This document shows, piece by piece, positions 1-8,782 of a stretch of DNA of 64,000 bases. How positions within the stretch are numbered: the stretch's first letter is position 1; each line of letters starts with the position of its first letter. Position numbers and translations under genes: made by a program. The notes under the pieces were generated by a model. The model was not told the origin of the DNA, did not search any database, and saw nothing but the letters and a program-made list of their open reading frames with translations. The stretch comes from Helicobacter anseris (GTDB lineage: Bacteria; Campylobacterota; Campylobacteria; Campylobacterales; Helicobacteraceae). The stretch spans positions 58,033 to 122,032 of the forward strand of contig NZ_NXLX01000003.1 in assembly GCF_003364335.1 (NCBI RefSeq). Reading direction: 5' to 3'.

Positions 1-4
1 ATTT

Positions 5-10
5 CTCCTT
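5..10 (-). promoter_or_regulatory. Ribosome binding site of a gene beyond the left edge
   Basis: On the minus strand this reads AAGGAG and is followed by AAAT at the very edge of the window, downstream of the mltG stop. It is a good Shine-Dalgarno sequence with no start codon left inside the window, so the next gene of the mltG transcript probably begins just outside. In H. pylori I recall the oor genes following mltG, but nothing here shows the identity. Confidence 0.4.
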
Positions 11-99
11 AATTCCTAATTATTGTTCCATTACGAAATATATAAATAAATTGGGTGGTAATATATCATAAGTTATGCAAATTAAATAAACACTGCAAA

Positions 100-1032
100 T
101 TATTTAATATTTTTTTGATGCTCTGTGTATGTCCTGCTAAAACTATGTGTTCCATTTTTATTTTTTACAAAAAAGAGATAGTCGACCCTTGCAGGATTTA
201 TAGCAGCCTTTATCGCATCAATACTCACACTACCAACAGGATTCTTTGGAATGCCTTTATTTTTATATGTATTAAACTCACTCATATCCTGCCTAATCCT
301 CTGTGCACTTACCTTGGTATGAGAATATTTACCATAGTTTAAACTTCCATCCATTTGCAATGGCATACCTTTTTTTATCCTATTATAAATTACCGCACTC
401 ACAATAGGCATTTCTTCAATATTTGCAGCCTCTTTTTGTATAATTGAAGCAATGCTTACATATCTAAACCACTGCTTTTGATCATAAATACCTAAAACTT
501 TGATGGCAAGCTGTCTGTGTCTTTCCATGGAACGTTCAACCAAATATTGCATCAAAAAATCAGCACTAGCCCCCATAGGAAGTTTATAAGTATCAGCAAA
601 AATAACTCCATCTTGATAAGATGCATATTTTTCAAATGCCTTTTGCAAATCCTCAACCTTTAAATCAAAATTTTCAGACAACAAAAGATTAAAAAAATAC
701 ATGGTTTCTCCAGGGATTAGCGTTACATCCCTTAAAGCAGCTTTTGATTTTGTTAGTGCATATAAAAAATCTATTTTACTCAAATAATTATTCCCAATAT
801 CAATAAAACCACTTTGCGGTCTCCCAATAAATCGCAAAAAAAATCTATCAAATCTATTAACATCATATCCATTATTAGAGAGGTGTGTTATAATTGAGGC
901 AATAGATCCTTTTGGAATAAAAATATTTTTTTCAGAAGCAACAGTTGTATTAAAATAAAATATTACGGTAAAAATAATGAGTAAAATCAAATCAAAGAAA
1001 ATACTAAGTCTTGTTATATTTTTTCTAGTCAT
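100..1032 (-). CDS. mltG: Endolytic murein transglycosylase MltG (YceG family)
   Basis: Predicted inner-membrane lytic transglycosylase that cuts nascent peptidoglycan strands and sets glycan length. The 310-residue protein has one N-terminal membrane segment (about residues 9-28) and a periplasmic YceG domain. The catalytic glutamate is E201 in SIIQKEA, followed by the family's conserved VSAVIYNRI and MPLQMD segments and a C-terminal GSVSIDAIKAAINPA motif. Older annotations call this family aminodeoxychorismate lyase, which is a misnomer. The ATG at 1032 has AGGAT about 6 bases upstream on the minus strand, and no later start keeps the membrane anchor. Its first 56 bases therefore overlap, head to head, the start of the AsmA-like gene on the plus strand. 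Confidence 0.9.
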   Translation of the reverse strand: MTRKNITRLSIFFDLILLIIFTVIFYFNTTVASEKNIFIPKGSIASIITHLSNNGYDVNRFDRFFLRFIGRPQSGFIDIGNNYLSKIDFLYALTKSKAALRDVTLIPGETMYFFNLLLSENFDLKVEDLQKAFEKYASYQDGVIFADTYKLPMGASADFLMQYLVERSMERHRQLAIKVLGIYDQKQWFRYVSIASIIQKEAANIEEMPIVSAVIYNRIKKGMPLQMDGSLNYGKYSHTKVSAQRIRQDMSEFNTYKNKGIPKNPVGSVSIDAIKAAINPARVDYLFFVKNKNGTHSFSRTYTEHQKNIK

Positions 1033-3907
1033 TTTTATCCTATTTTTTAGCTTTTATAAGATTTTATCACATGGTATCAATATTCAAAAGCTGTCTCTTG
1101 GTAAAGTCACTCTAGAAAAATTGTATCTAAAACTTGATAATAAATTTATCCTAGAGCTTGACAAACTTAATATACAAGAATTGTTAAAAAGCCCTAGTAA
1201 CAATGCTATTGATATTGAAGATATTAGTAAAAAAATCAAATATTTTACTTGGGGTATTGCCTATTTTCAAAAGCTATTTATTAAACAAATTATCCTTGAC
1301 AAACAAAATACAGCTAGCATTTTGTTTGATGGGAAGCAATACCAATTACTTTTCCCAAATATTGAAGCAAAGTTTAATATACAAGAAGATTCCAATCATT
1401 TAAATCTAGAAATAGTAAAACTTGCATTAAAAAATTTCAAATTAGATGTTAAAGGAAAAATCATCTATATTCCAATCAAACATGAAATAGCTTTTGACTT
1501 CGCCTTAAACCATCAAGAAAACAAAATTGGTCTGCAAACTCAAGGTATTACAGACTTAAAAAATATAAGCATGAAAATAAAAAGCTCTTCTTTCTCATCT
1601 TTAAATTTTTTAAAGCCCTATCTCCTAGGTATCAATAATCAATCTCTCAAAGAATGGCTTTTTGAAAAAGTTTTTTTTGATAATGCCAGAATAGAAAAAT
1701 TTAACTTTGCAACAATCCTAACACAAAAAGGCTTTTTAAGTGGGATTGAAAAGACCCTTGATGCAAAAATTACAATAAAATCCGCAGAAGTTACTCTATT
1801 TAACGACTTAGATCCCATACGCTCACAAGAAGTAATTGCAAGTTTTCAAAACAAAAAACTTACTTTAGAGCTCAATCACCCCACATATGGAGAAACAAAC
1901 TTGGATGGTTCCAAACTTGAGTTTGAAAATTTTTTACGCCACCCAAAAATTAGTATTTTTATCAAATCACCATCTTTTTCTTATAGCTCTAATATTCTAG
2001 ATATTTTGAAGCACTATAATATACAAATTCCTATCCAATCTTTAGATTCCAAACTTATTGCTGATTTGAAACTTACATTACAATTTTTGAAAAATAGCCA
2101 ATTATTAGTAAATTTTGGAGGAAATCTCAAAACCTCAAACTCTAATATTGAAATTTTCCATATTCCCTTATATGCAAAATATACCGATGTAACATTTGAC
2201 ATTACTCCTCAATATAAATTCATTTATATAAAAGCTCAAGATGCTTTCTATTATAATATTTTAAACTCCAATTTAGATGGTGTTTTAGATTTAGAAAAAT
2301 ATACCTACAAAACACGTCTTAGTATTACTAAAGCCCAAATTAACACAAATCAAGAAATAAATTTTTCAAAACCCTTCTCAAACAAAGTGATTCCAACAGA
2401 AGATACACAAGAAAATATAGAAAATAACAATTTTGATTTTACAAAAGATATCAATACCCTAGCACCAATTGAACTTAAAAAACTCGTGCTTGCCTCAATT
2501 AAGGAAGATGAAAAACCATATACTCAAGATTTGCTTTACATTCCTCAGGAAGAAAACATCATTACGGACCTTGAGGTAGATTTTAGCAATAGTGATAATA
2601 TTGTAGCAACATTACCAGACTTTAAAATCAACCTTAATATTCAAAAAGATAACTTTATTATTGCCTTGGATGATTTTTCAAAAATTAGCACCTACTCTCC
2701 CTTACTAAATCATCTAGATATCAAAAATGGCAATGCAAAAATCACTACTAGCAACTTTAAAGATTTTGATTTTATTTTTACCTTTGACAATCTCACTCTT
2801 CCACTTTATGATACCAATAGATCATCTGTTAATAGCCTAGATTTCAGTGGATTTATCAAAGATGATGTTATTCAAATTCATAGTTTGGATAAAAATATAT
2901 CTTTTATTAGAAAAAATTCTCAAAATAAAATTCAGATTAAAAATTATAATTTTAATATGGATGAGTTTTTTGATAGCAAGATTCCTGCAATACAACAGGC
3001 ATTGCATGGTGACAATAGCGGAAAATCACCCACAAAAGAACAAGTAGCCAATAAACTAGAATTCTTAAAACAAAAACATCGATACGAAAGACAGCACAAT
3101 ATAAAACCCCAAATGACAAATATTGAAATATCCAACATGCATATTTACTATAAAGACTACATTATCCCAACAGAAGACATCAATATCCGTTTTAGAGATC
3201 AGAGAATACTTGCTGATCTCACGTATAAAAATGGTATTGCTAATCTTGACTTTATTGATGGTGATATTTATATCAAGGCAAGCAATTTTAGTGCGGATTT
3301 TATCAATTCAGTGGCACAAAAAAAGATTTTTAATGGAGGATTATTCACACTAATTGGCGCATATAAAAACAAAACATTTAATGGAGAATTAAAGATTCAA
3401 AATACACTATTTGAAAATTTTGTTGTTTTACAAAATATTATCAATCTTATTGACACAGTTCCATCACTCATTGTATTTAAAAATCCAAACCTAGGAGCAA
3501 AAGGCTATCAAGTATCTCAAGGGAATGTTATTTTTGGATTGAATGAAAAATACTTAGGCTTAGAAAAAATCCATCTTATAGGAGATTCGATGGATATAGA
3601 TGGTAATGGCATTATACAACTCAGCAATAAAGAAGTAAATGTTAATCTTGAAATATCTACAATAAAAAATTTTAGTAATATTTTGAGTAAAATACCTATT
3701 GTTGGCTATCTAATATTAGGTGATGAAGGGAAAATATCAACAAATCTAACAATAAATGGAACCCTAGATAACCCAAAAACAAGTGTTAGTCTAGCAGAAG
3801 ATGTAATTACTGCTCCATTTAATATTTTACGCAGAATTTTCACCCCTATTGATTTAATGGTGGATGAAATAAAAAATGAAATAAAAGATGATGATTACAG
3901 AAAATAA
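977..3907 (+). CDS. Large AsmA-like / DUF3971-type membrane-anchored protein
   Basis: A 976-residue protein with a short basic N-terminus, one membrane segment (about residues 8-27) and a very long, mostly beta-rich remainder. The C-terminal part (roughly residues 750-960, with GGLFTLIGAYKNKTFNGELK, IDGNGIIQLSNKEVNVNLEI and IPIVGYLILGDEGKISTNLT) has the pattern of the AsmA-like C-terminal domain seen in YhdP/TamB-type proteins. These bridge the periplasm and are thought to carry phospholipids to the outer membrane; that role is inference here. The ATG at 977 has only a weak ribosome site, but no later start keeps the membrane segment. It is divergent from and overlaps mltG. H. pylori has a large protein at the equivalent place, as I recall. 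Confidence 0.75.
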   Translation: MSKIKSKKILSLVIFFLVIFILFFSFYKILSHGINIQKLSLGKVTLEKLYLKLDNKFILELDKLNIQELLKSPSNNAIDIEDISKKIKYFTWGIAYFQKLFIKQIILDKQNTASILFDGKQYQLLFPNIEAKFNIQEDSNHLNLEIVKLALKNFKLDVKGKIIYIPIKHEIAFDFALNHQENKIGLQTQGITDLKNISMKIKSSSFSSLNFLKPYLLGINNQSLKEWLFEKVFFDNARIEKFNFATILTQKGFLSGIEKTLDAKITIKSAEVTLFNDLDPIRSQEVIASFQNKKLTLELNHPTYGETNLDGSKLEFENFLRHPKISIFIKSPSFSYSSNILDILKHYNIQIPIQSLDSKLIADLKLTLQFLKNSQLLVNFGGNLKTSNSNIEIFHIPLYAKYTDVTFDITPQYKFIYIKAQDAFYYNILNSNLDGVLDLEKYTYKTRLSITKAQINTNQEINFSKPFSNKVIPTEDTQENIENNNFDFTKDINTLAPIELKKLVLASIKEDEKPYTQDLLYIPQEENIITDLEVDFSNSDNIVATLPDFKINLNIQKDNFIIALDDFSKISTYSPLLNHLDIKNGNAKITTSNFKDFDFIFTFDNLTLPLYDTNRSSVNSLDFSGFIKDDVIQIHSLDKNISFIRKNSQNKIQIKNYNFNMDEFFDSKIPAIQQALHGDNSGKSPTKEQVANKLEFLKQKHRYERQHNIKPQMTNIEISNMHIYYKDYIIPTEDINIRFRDQRILADLTYKNGIANLDFIDGDIYIKASNFSADFINSVAQKKIFNGGLFTLIGAYKNKTFNGELKIQNTLFENFVVLQNIINLIDTVPSLIVFKNPNLGAKGYQVSQGNVIFGLNEKYLGLEKIHLIGDSMDIDGNGIIQLSNKEVNVNLEISTIKNFSNILSKIPIVGYLILGDEGKISTNLTINGTLDNPKTSVSLAEDVITAPFNILRRIFTPIDLMVDEIKNEIKDDDYRK

Positions 3908-3937
3908 TATACATATAAAAAATAAAAAGAGTTATAA

Positions 3938-4171
3938 ATGAATCTAATTGAATCTACAATAAATACACCCTATGAAGTAATTGCTATTGATAGCAATGAT
4001 GACAAATTAATTACAAGATTATTGTCTTTTGGAATTACAAAAGGTAGCATTATCACTCCTTTATACTTTTCCATAAAAAAATCCACACTTGCAATATCAG
4101 TACAACAATCTCAAATTGCTTTAAGATATTCTGAAGCAAGCAGAATTATCATAGAACCAATCAATGACTAA
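3938..4171 (+). CDS. FeoA-family small protein
   Basis: A 77-residue protein with the SH3-like FeoA fold pattern: a turn with LLSFGITKGSIITPL, then a strand leading to a hydrophobic region (TLAISVQQSQIALR) and a closing EASRIIIEP strand. FeoA proteins assist the FeoB ferrous-iron transporter or sit at the C-terminus of DtxR-type regulators. No feoB is adjacent, so the actual partner is unknown. AAAGAG precedes the ATG. The end overlaps the start of nth by 8 bases, so the two are probably translated together. Confidence 0.75.
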   Translation: MNLIESTINTPYEVIAIDSNDDKLITRLLSFGITKGSIITPLYFSIKKSTLAISVQQSQIALRYSEASRIIIEPIND

Positions 4172-4802
4172 ACAACAAAAAGCCACATTGATTAAACAAG
4201 CCTTGCTTGAACATTTTGTTGCACCAAAAACAGAGTTAAAATATAATAATATCTTTGAGCTGCTTGTTTGTGTTATGCTTTCTGCTCAATGTACTGATAA
4301 AAGAGTAAATATTGTAACCCCTAGTGTATTTGCCAAATATCCCACAGTTCAAAAACTAGCAAATGCAAACTTGGAAGAATTAAAACTCCTTATTCATTCT
4401 ATTTCTTTTTTTAATAATAAAGCTCATAATCTCATCTTGATGGCCAAACAAGTTATGGAACGATTCAATGGAGTTATCCCCAACAATCAAGAAGATTTAA
4501 AAAGTCTTGCTGGAGTCGGTCAAAAAACTGCAAATGTAGTTTTAATAGAGTATTTTGAAGCAAATCTTATGGCTGTGGATACCCATGTATTTAGAACATC
4601 ACATCGACTTGGTTTAAGCAATGCCAAAACAACATTGCAAACAGAATTGGATCTAACAAAACTATTTAAAACAGATCTTGATAAATTACATCAAGCTATG
4701 GTGCTTTTTGGGAGATACACATGTAAGGCGATAAAACCTATTTGCGATCAATGTTTTTTGCATAATTTTTGTAAAACAAAGAAAAATTTCAAACCTTCCT
4801 AA
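4164..4802 (+). CDS. nth: Endonuclease III (DNA glycosylase/AP lyase)
   Basis: Base-excision repair enzyme that removes oxidised pyrimidines and nicks the resulting abasic site. Visible are the helix-hairpin-helix LAGVGQKTANVVL with the catalytic lysine K121, the catalytic aspartate D139 in AVDTHVFR, and the C-terminal 4Fe-4S loop C187-x6-C194-x2-C197-x5-C203. The length of 212 residues is normal for the family. It overlaps the upstream FeoA-like gene by 8 bases. A separate promoter for the flagellar genes follows directly downstream. Confidence 0.95.
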   Translation: MTKQQKATLIKQALLEHFVAPKTELKYNNIFELLVCVMLSAQCTDKRVNIVTPSVFAKYPTVQKLANANLEELKLLIHSISFFNNKAHNLILMAKQVMERFNGVIPNNQEDLKSLAGVGQKTANVVLIEYFEANLMAVDTHVFRTSHRLGLSNAKTTLQTELDLTKLFKTDLDKLHQAMVLFGRYTCKAIKPICDQCFLHNFCKTKKNFKPS

Positions 4803-4809
4803 AAAAAGA

Positions 4810-4815
4810 TATAAT
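4810..4815 (+). promoter_or_regulatory. -10 box of the cheX-fliN-fliO-tonB unit
   Basis: A perfect TATAAT lies 37 bases upstream of the TTG start of the CheX-like gene and just past the nth stop. The ribosome site GGGGGA (4835-4840) follows at normal spacing. No convincing -35 box is seen, which is usual for the vegetative sigma factor of Helicobacter. It would make the flagellar unit transcribable on its own. Confidence 0.5.
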
Positions 4816-4846
4816 ATTTAAAAATCCATTGAATGGGGGATAAACC

Positions 4847-5248
4847 TTGAATATCTTCAGAAATAGCTTTATTGATGTTGTTGAAAAAACTATATGCATC
4901 ACTCCAGAAGAATCTCTTCTGGCACTCAAGGAAGGTTATATTTCGAGTATAGAAATTCTTGAAAGTGGTATTGTTATCTATATTGTTACAAATAAAGATT
5001 TTTTAAGGCTTTTGTCCATTAAACTGCTTGCTGAAGACAATCCTGATGAAGAAACACTTGAGGATCTCTCCAAAGAATTTACCAATCTTATAACAGGAAG
5101 AGCAAAGGTTTTATTACAAGAAAAAGGTAGGAGTTTTACTATCTCTACACCAACTTTCTATCATGATAAAATTATGGAAAACTATAATAATGGTGTGCAT
5201 TTTCATATAGATGATGCTCATTGCAGTATATTTATGAGAGGAGCATAA
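4847..5248 (+). CDS. CheX/CheC-family CheY-P phosphatase-like protein
   Basis: A 133-residue protein with the fold pattern of CheX/CheC phosphatases. The helix with E77-F-T-N80 carries the ExxN signature, whose Glu and Asn attack CheY-phosphate in characterised family members. It is followed by LITGRAKVLL and then FTISTPTFYHD, the usual strand after that helix. It would terminate chemotactic signalling near the motor switch, and its position directly before fliN supports this. The start is a TTG with GGGGGA six bases upstream. The function is inferred from pattern and context; a structural role at the switch complex remains possible. Confidence 0.65.
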   Translation: MNIFRNSFIDVVEKTICITPEESLLALKEGYISSIEILESGIVIYIVTNKDFLRLLSIKLLAEDNPDEETLEDLSKEFTNLITGRAKVLLQEKGRSFTISTPTFYHDKIMENYNNGVHFHIDDAHCSIFMRGA

Positions 5249-5253
5249 ATCCA

Positions 5254-5598
5254 ATGAAAAAAAAATCTGCATTTGGTGTATATGACCAAAAAGAACAAGA
5301 ATTGACAACATATCTTGATGATATGATTCAAAGCTATGAAGGACTTTTGGATATCGAGGCAGTATTTACAGCAGAACTAGGATCCACAAAACTAACTCTA
5401 AAGGAAATATTAAATTTTGAAAGAGGTAGTGTAATTGACTTGGAAAAACCTGCTGGAGAAAGTGTTGATGTATTTATCAACACTAGAATAGTTGGTAAAG
5501 GCGAAGTAATGGTATATGAAAAAAATCTTGCAATACGACTTAATGAAATTTTAGATTCTGATGCGATTGTATATTATCTCACCAAAGAAACTCAATGA
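5254..5598 (+). CDS. fliN: Flagellar motor switch protein FliN
   Basis: C-ring component that binds CheY-P and helps set the direction of rotation. Of 114 residues, the last 75 or so form a SpoA (surface presentation) domain: LTLKEILNFERGSVIDLEKP, VDVFINTRIVGKGEVMV and LAIRLNEIL. A longer reading from a TTG at 5221 exists, but the ATG at 5254 has GAGAGGAG about ten bases upstream and gives the usual FliN length. It overlaps fliO by four bases (ATGA), which indicates coupled translation. Confidence 0.93.
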   Translation: MKKKSAFGVYDQKEQELTTYLDDMIQSYEGLLDIEAVFTAELGSTKLTLKEILNFERGSVIDLEKPAGESVDVFINTRIVGKGEVMVYEKNLAIRLNEILDSDAIVYYLTKETQ

Positions 5599-6185
5599 AA
5601 TATCTCTACATCCTTATAATTACTAGTATTACATTACTCTCAAATGATTTAACACATATAAAAATTACTACTCACAATAACAATATCAATCTTGAACTTA
5701 CTTTTTCAGAAACATTAGATCGGAAAAATATTTTTCAAGAAAAAAAATCTATTAAGATACAAAAAGTTACACCTATTAAAGCTATTGAAAAAAAATTACA
5801 AGCAAACAATGCTACTTTATATATCAACTCTACGCACAATACACTTCATATTTCAATCAATTCATTAAAATCATATAGCACAGAGTATAAAGTACAGAAA
5901 AATAAAATAAAGATATCTTTTAATCATTTATCAAATAAACAAAATTTTTCTACACAATATTTCATTGTTATCACAATATTATGTTTTTTATTTTATCTGC
6001 TCTGGCGTATAAAACGATATATTCCTAAAAAACAAAATGATATGCCTATTATAAAAAGCCATATCATTGATTCAAAAACTAAACTTTTGTGTATTAATTT
6101 AAATAATAAACAATACATCATCCTTGATAGCCCTAATAGCAAAATACTCTTAGATACCATTATCTCTCCTGAAGATGAAAAATAA
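5595..6185 (+). CDS. fliO: Flagellar export apparatus protein FliO (long-periplasmic type)
   Basis: A 196-residue protein with an N-terminal signal-like segment, about 105 periplasmic residues, one membrane segment (about 121-137) and a short cytoplasmic tail. The tail (KTKLLCINLNNKQYIILDSP, then SKILLDTI) matches the FliO core of alternating strands that supports assembly of the FliP export gate. The extra periplasmic domain matches what I recall of H. pylori FliO (HP0583), which was long annotated as hypothetical. It overlaps fliN by 4 bases and the TonB-like gene by 11, so it is in one translational unit with them. Confidence 0.8.
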   Translation: MKYLYILIITSITLLSNDLTHIKITTHNNNINLELTFSETLDRKNIFQEKKSIKIQKVTPIKAIEKKLQANNATLYINSTHNTLHISINSLKSYSTEYKVQKNKIKISFNHLSNKQNFSTQYFIVITILCFLFYLLWRIKRYIPKKQNDMPIIKSHIIDSKTKLLCINLNNKQYIILDSPNSKILLDTIISPEDEK

Positions 6186-6972
6186 TCAACGTTTATTTAT
6201 TGCTATATTTATATCTTTCCTTTTACATTGTATTTTTATTTTTGTTATCGTTTCTATAAAACAACTTCCAACAAAAAATCAAAAAAAAGTAAAGCTAGAA
6301 AATCTTTTGGTTCTTAAAAGAGGTCAAAGTCTAGATCCATCAAAAAAGACACAAGAAGCAAAAAAGCCCTCCCTTGCTTCACAAAATACCCCCCATACTC
6401 CTCCAGCTCACAATCAAAATGCACAATACCCCTCACACCAAACACTACAAAACAAAAATCCACTAAAAGAACAATCAGATTCTCAAAAAAATTCCCTTAA
6501 ACATAGTGATTCTAGCCATTTTGATCCTAAGAATCTTTCTTTATTAAATCAAGAAATGCAACCAGAAATGCAAAACCTATCCTCGCATGCCATTCAAGAA
6601 AATGACAAAGGCAAGGACCCTCAAACAATTCAAGAAATTGATGAACTCTATGGTGAAGAATTTGGAGATCTTGGAAATGCCCAAAAAGACTTTATAAGAA
6701 ATAATCTAAGAAATATAGGCAGAATCACTCAACAATATCTTAGCTATCCTAGAGTAGCAGCTTATTTTGAACAGAGTGGAATCAATGCCGTAGAATTCTA
6801 CCTTCATCCAAATGGAGATATTACAGATCTAAAAATTATAAAATCTTCAGGCTTAAAATCCTTTGACAACGCAACTTTAAATACAATAAAAATTGCTTAC
6901 AAGGACTATCCTAGACCTCAACAAAAAACACTTATACGCATTAAGGTAACTTATTCTTATTTTGGATTCTAA
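6175..6972 (+). CDS. TonB-family energy transducer
   Basis: A 265-residue protein with the TonB plan. It has a short cytoplasmic start, one membrane anchor (about residues 8-26) and a long charged linker rich in Gln, Asn, Pro and Ser (about 55-150). The C-terminal TonB box-binding domain (about 175-265) includes VAAYFEQSGINAVEFYLHPN, GDITDLKIIKSSGLKSFDNA and a closing IRIKVTYSYFGF. TonB proteins transmit proton-motive force to outer-membrane receptors. No exbB, exbD or receptor gene is nearby; the gene sits at the end of the fliN-fliO unit, as it does in H. pylori to my memory. It converges on the ciaB-like gene with one base between the stops. Confidence 0.8.
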   Translation: MKNNQRLFIAIFISFLLHCIFIFVIVSIKQLPTKNQKKVKLENLLVLKRGQSLDPSKKTQEAKKPSLASQNTPHTPPAHNQNAQYPSHQTLQNKNPLKEQSDSQKNSLKHSDSSHFDPKNLSLLNQEMQPEMQNLSSHAIQENDKGKDPQTIQEIDELYGEEFGDLGNAQKDFIRNNLRNIGRITQQYLSYPRVAAYFEQSGINAVEFYLHPNGDITDLKIIKSSGLKSFDNATLNTIKIAYKDYPRPQQKTLIRIKVTYSYFGF

Positions 6973-6973
6973 C

Positions 6974-8782
6974 TCAAAGAATCCTTCTACCATACTCTTG
7001 ATATTGTTTCCAATACCACTGGACAAAATCATTTGCATTTTTTAGATGCAAGCTTCTTGTAGAGCTATCCATATAACGCTCTAACCACTCCTTTGCATCC
7101 CTCTTATTTTGATATAATAAGACAAGTTCTTTGTAAGCATCTAAATACCACTTTTTAAAACTTTGGTATTTTTCCTTTATGACTTTTAGTTTATTTCCTT
7201 TTGCATGCTCATCAAATATCAAAACCCCTGTCTCAAAAGCCCCATAAAGATGCAATAAAACTTCATAATAATAAGGTAACATTTCTTCTTGCTCCCTATA
7301 CCCCAAAATATTTATACACCGCATTAAATGATCAAGCATTAGGGCTTGAATACAATTTTCATCATCTTGTAAAAAATATCCAACCAAGCCACCACTTGTT
7401 GCCTTAAATTCCTCAATATTTTTAAAGTGACCACTTTTATTCATCAATACTTGCGTATCATCTTCCATCCAAAGAATATGCCCAAACTCATGTCCATTTG
7501 TACTAATTGTATAAACTCTTTCCCATAACTCTGGCTGATTTTGCAATATATCAAAATACTCTGACATAATCTTACCCCCAAATACCTCATAATGTAGCCA
7601 CAATTTTGGTTTATTGATAGCAATCATTCTCACTCTATCTGGAAAAGCAAAAATCTTTTTTCCATACTGTTTCATCAATGTTTCATCATTAGGTATCACT
7701 TGCGCAGAAAATAAACCATTATTTTGAGAACCATAAAATAAACCAAAAGATGCCCTATAGCTTTTTGTTGTCTTTAATACTCTTAAAGTTTGCTCATAGC
7801 TTTGCTTATTTAAACCCGTTTGAGAGGCAAAATAATCAAAACAGGCAATTATGCTATTTGATACAAAATCACTATCTTCTAAATAACAGATTCTCAAATC
7901 CCACTCTGGAGACACACAATGTCTATATCTATCCTCATAATATTCAAAAAAATGACATATTTGAAAAGGGGTGTCAATTTGTATCCAATACTCATCAACC
8001 TGACGCCATTTTTGTATTAATAAATCACAATCTTTCTCTAAAAAAACCTGCTTTAATGCTAAAAAGTATTGCAAATATAAATCTTTCTGATCAAAAAGCT
8101 CATCCTCTAATACTTGCAATCTCTCCAATATTTTTATTATCTTCTTTGCAATCTGTGAACTAATCTCACAAAAAGCACTAGCATATGATAATTTTTCAAA
8201 ATCATCACAATCTCCCTTTTGCACAATAGAATAACTTCTATCTGCTACCTCACCATTATCCCTATCCATTGTATTTTGTAAAATTTTCAGCATTTCTTTA
8301 TGAGTATATGTTTCACTTAATGTTGCATATATTTCTTTAAAAATCTTATTTTTCCATTGCACAAAAAATATATTGATACTCAACCCTATATCATGCACAC
8401 CTCTAAAAATACAACGATAAAATTCACTAAACAATTCTTTTTCTTCAATAAAATCTAGCAGTTCTTGATGTCTTCTAGCATAAAAATCAATATTAAACTT
8501 TAATAACTTATCTTGGATTTTTTCAATTAGATCTTGTGAGTATTTACGCTGCCTTAATTCTTGTATTAACGATGTTTCTTGAAGTTTTACAATACGATCA
8601 AGAATTGCTATTTTCATCTTTTTATCTAAAATCAAATCTATTTCATGAAATTCTTGTTGAATTTTATGAAATAACTCAATTTCTAAATCAATAGATTCAT
8701 AAAGCCTAAAAATCTCTGCATCTAGTTGCATATTTTTCTGCAATAGAGCTTGTAAGTCTTGCTTAATATTATTTTTCTTCAC
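6974..8782 (-). CDS. ciaB: CiaB-like protein with an HExxH motif
   Basis: A 602-residue, largely helical protein without signal peptide or membrane segment. Its length and C-terminal half fit the Campylobacter invasion antigen B (CiaB) family, reported in C. jejuni to be delivered by the flagellar export system; the match is from memory of the family. Visible directly is H431-E-F-G-H435 followed about 22 residues later by IEEFKAT (E457/E458), an arrangement like the zinc site of gluzincin metallopeptidases. So an enzymatic role is possible. It begins inside the end of the phosphatase gene (14-base overlap). The downstream neighbour is convergent, with no room for a terminator. Confidence 0.6.
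   Translation of the reverse strand: MKKNNIKQDLQALLQKNMQLDAEIFRLYESIDLEIELFHKIQQEFHEIDLILDKKMKIAILDRIVKLQETSLIQELRQRKYSQDLIEKIQDKLLKFNIDFYARRHQELLDFIEEKELFSEFYRCIFRGVHDIGLSINIFFVQWKNKIFKEIYATLSETYTHKEMLKILQNTMDRDNGEVADRSYSIVQKGDCDDFEKLSYASAFCEISSQIAKKIIKILERLQVLEDELFDQKDLYLQYFLALKQVFLEKDCDLLIQKWRQVDEYWIQIDTPFQICHFFEYYEDRYRHCVSPEWDLRICYLEDSDFVSNSIIACFDYFASQTGLNKQSYEQTLRVLKTTKSYRASFGLFYGSQNNGLFSAQVIPNDETLMKQYGKKIFAFPDRVRMIAINKPKLWLHYEVFGGKIMSEYFDILQNQPELWERVYTISTNGHEFGHILWMEDDTQVLMNKSGHFKNIEEFKATSGGLVGYFLQDDENCIQALMLDHLMRCINILGYREQEEMLPYYYEVLLHLYGAFETGVLIFDEHAKGNKLKVIKEKYQSFKKWYLDAYKELVLLYQNKRDAKEWLERYMDSSTRSLHLKNANDFVQWYWKQYQEYGRRIL

Noticed and set aside
7750..8163. 137-codon open frame antisense to the ciaB-like gene
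   Set aside because: No ribosome site and low-complexity composition; a shadow of the real gene.
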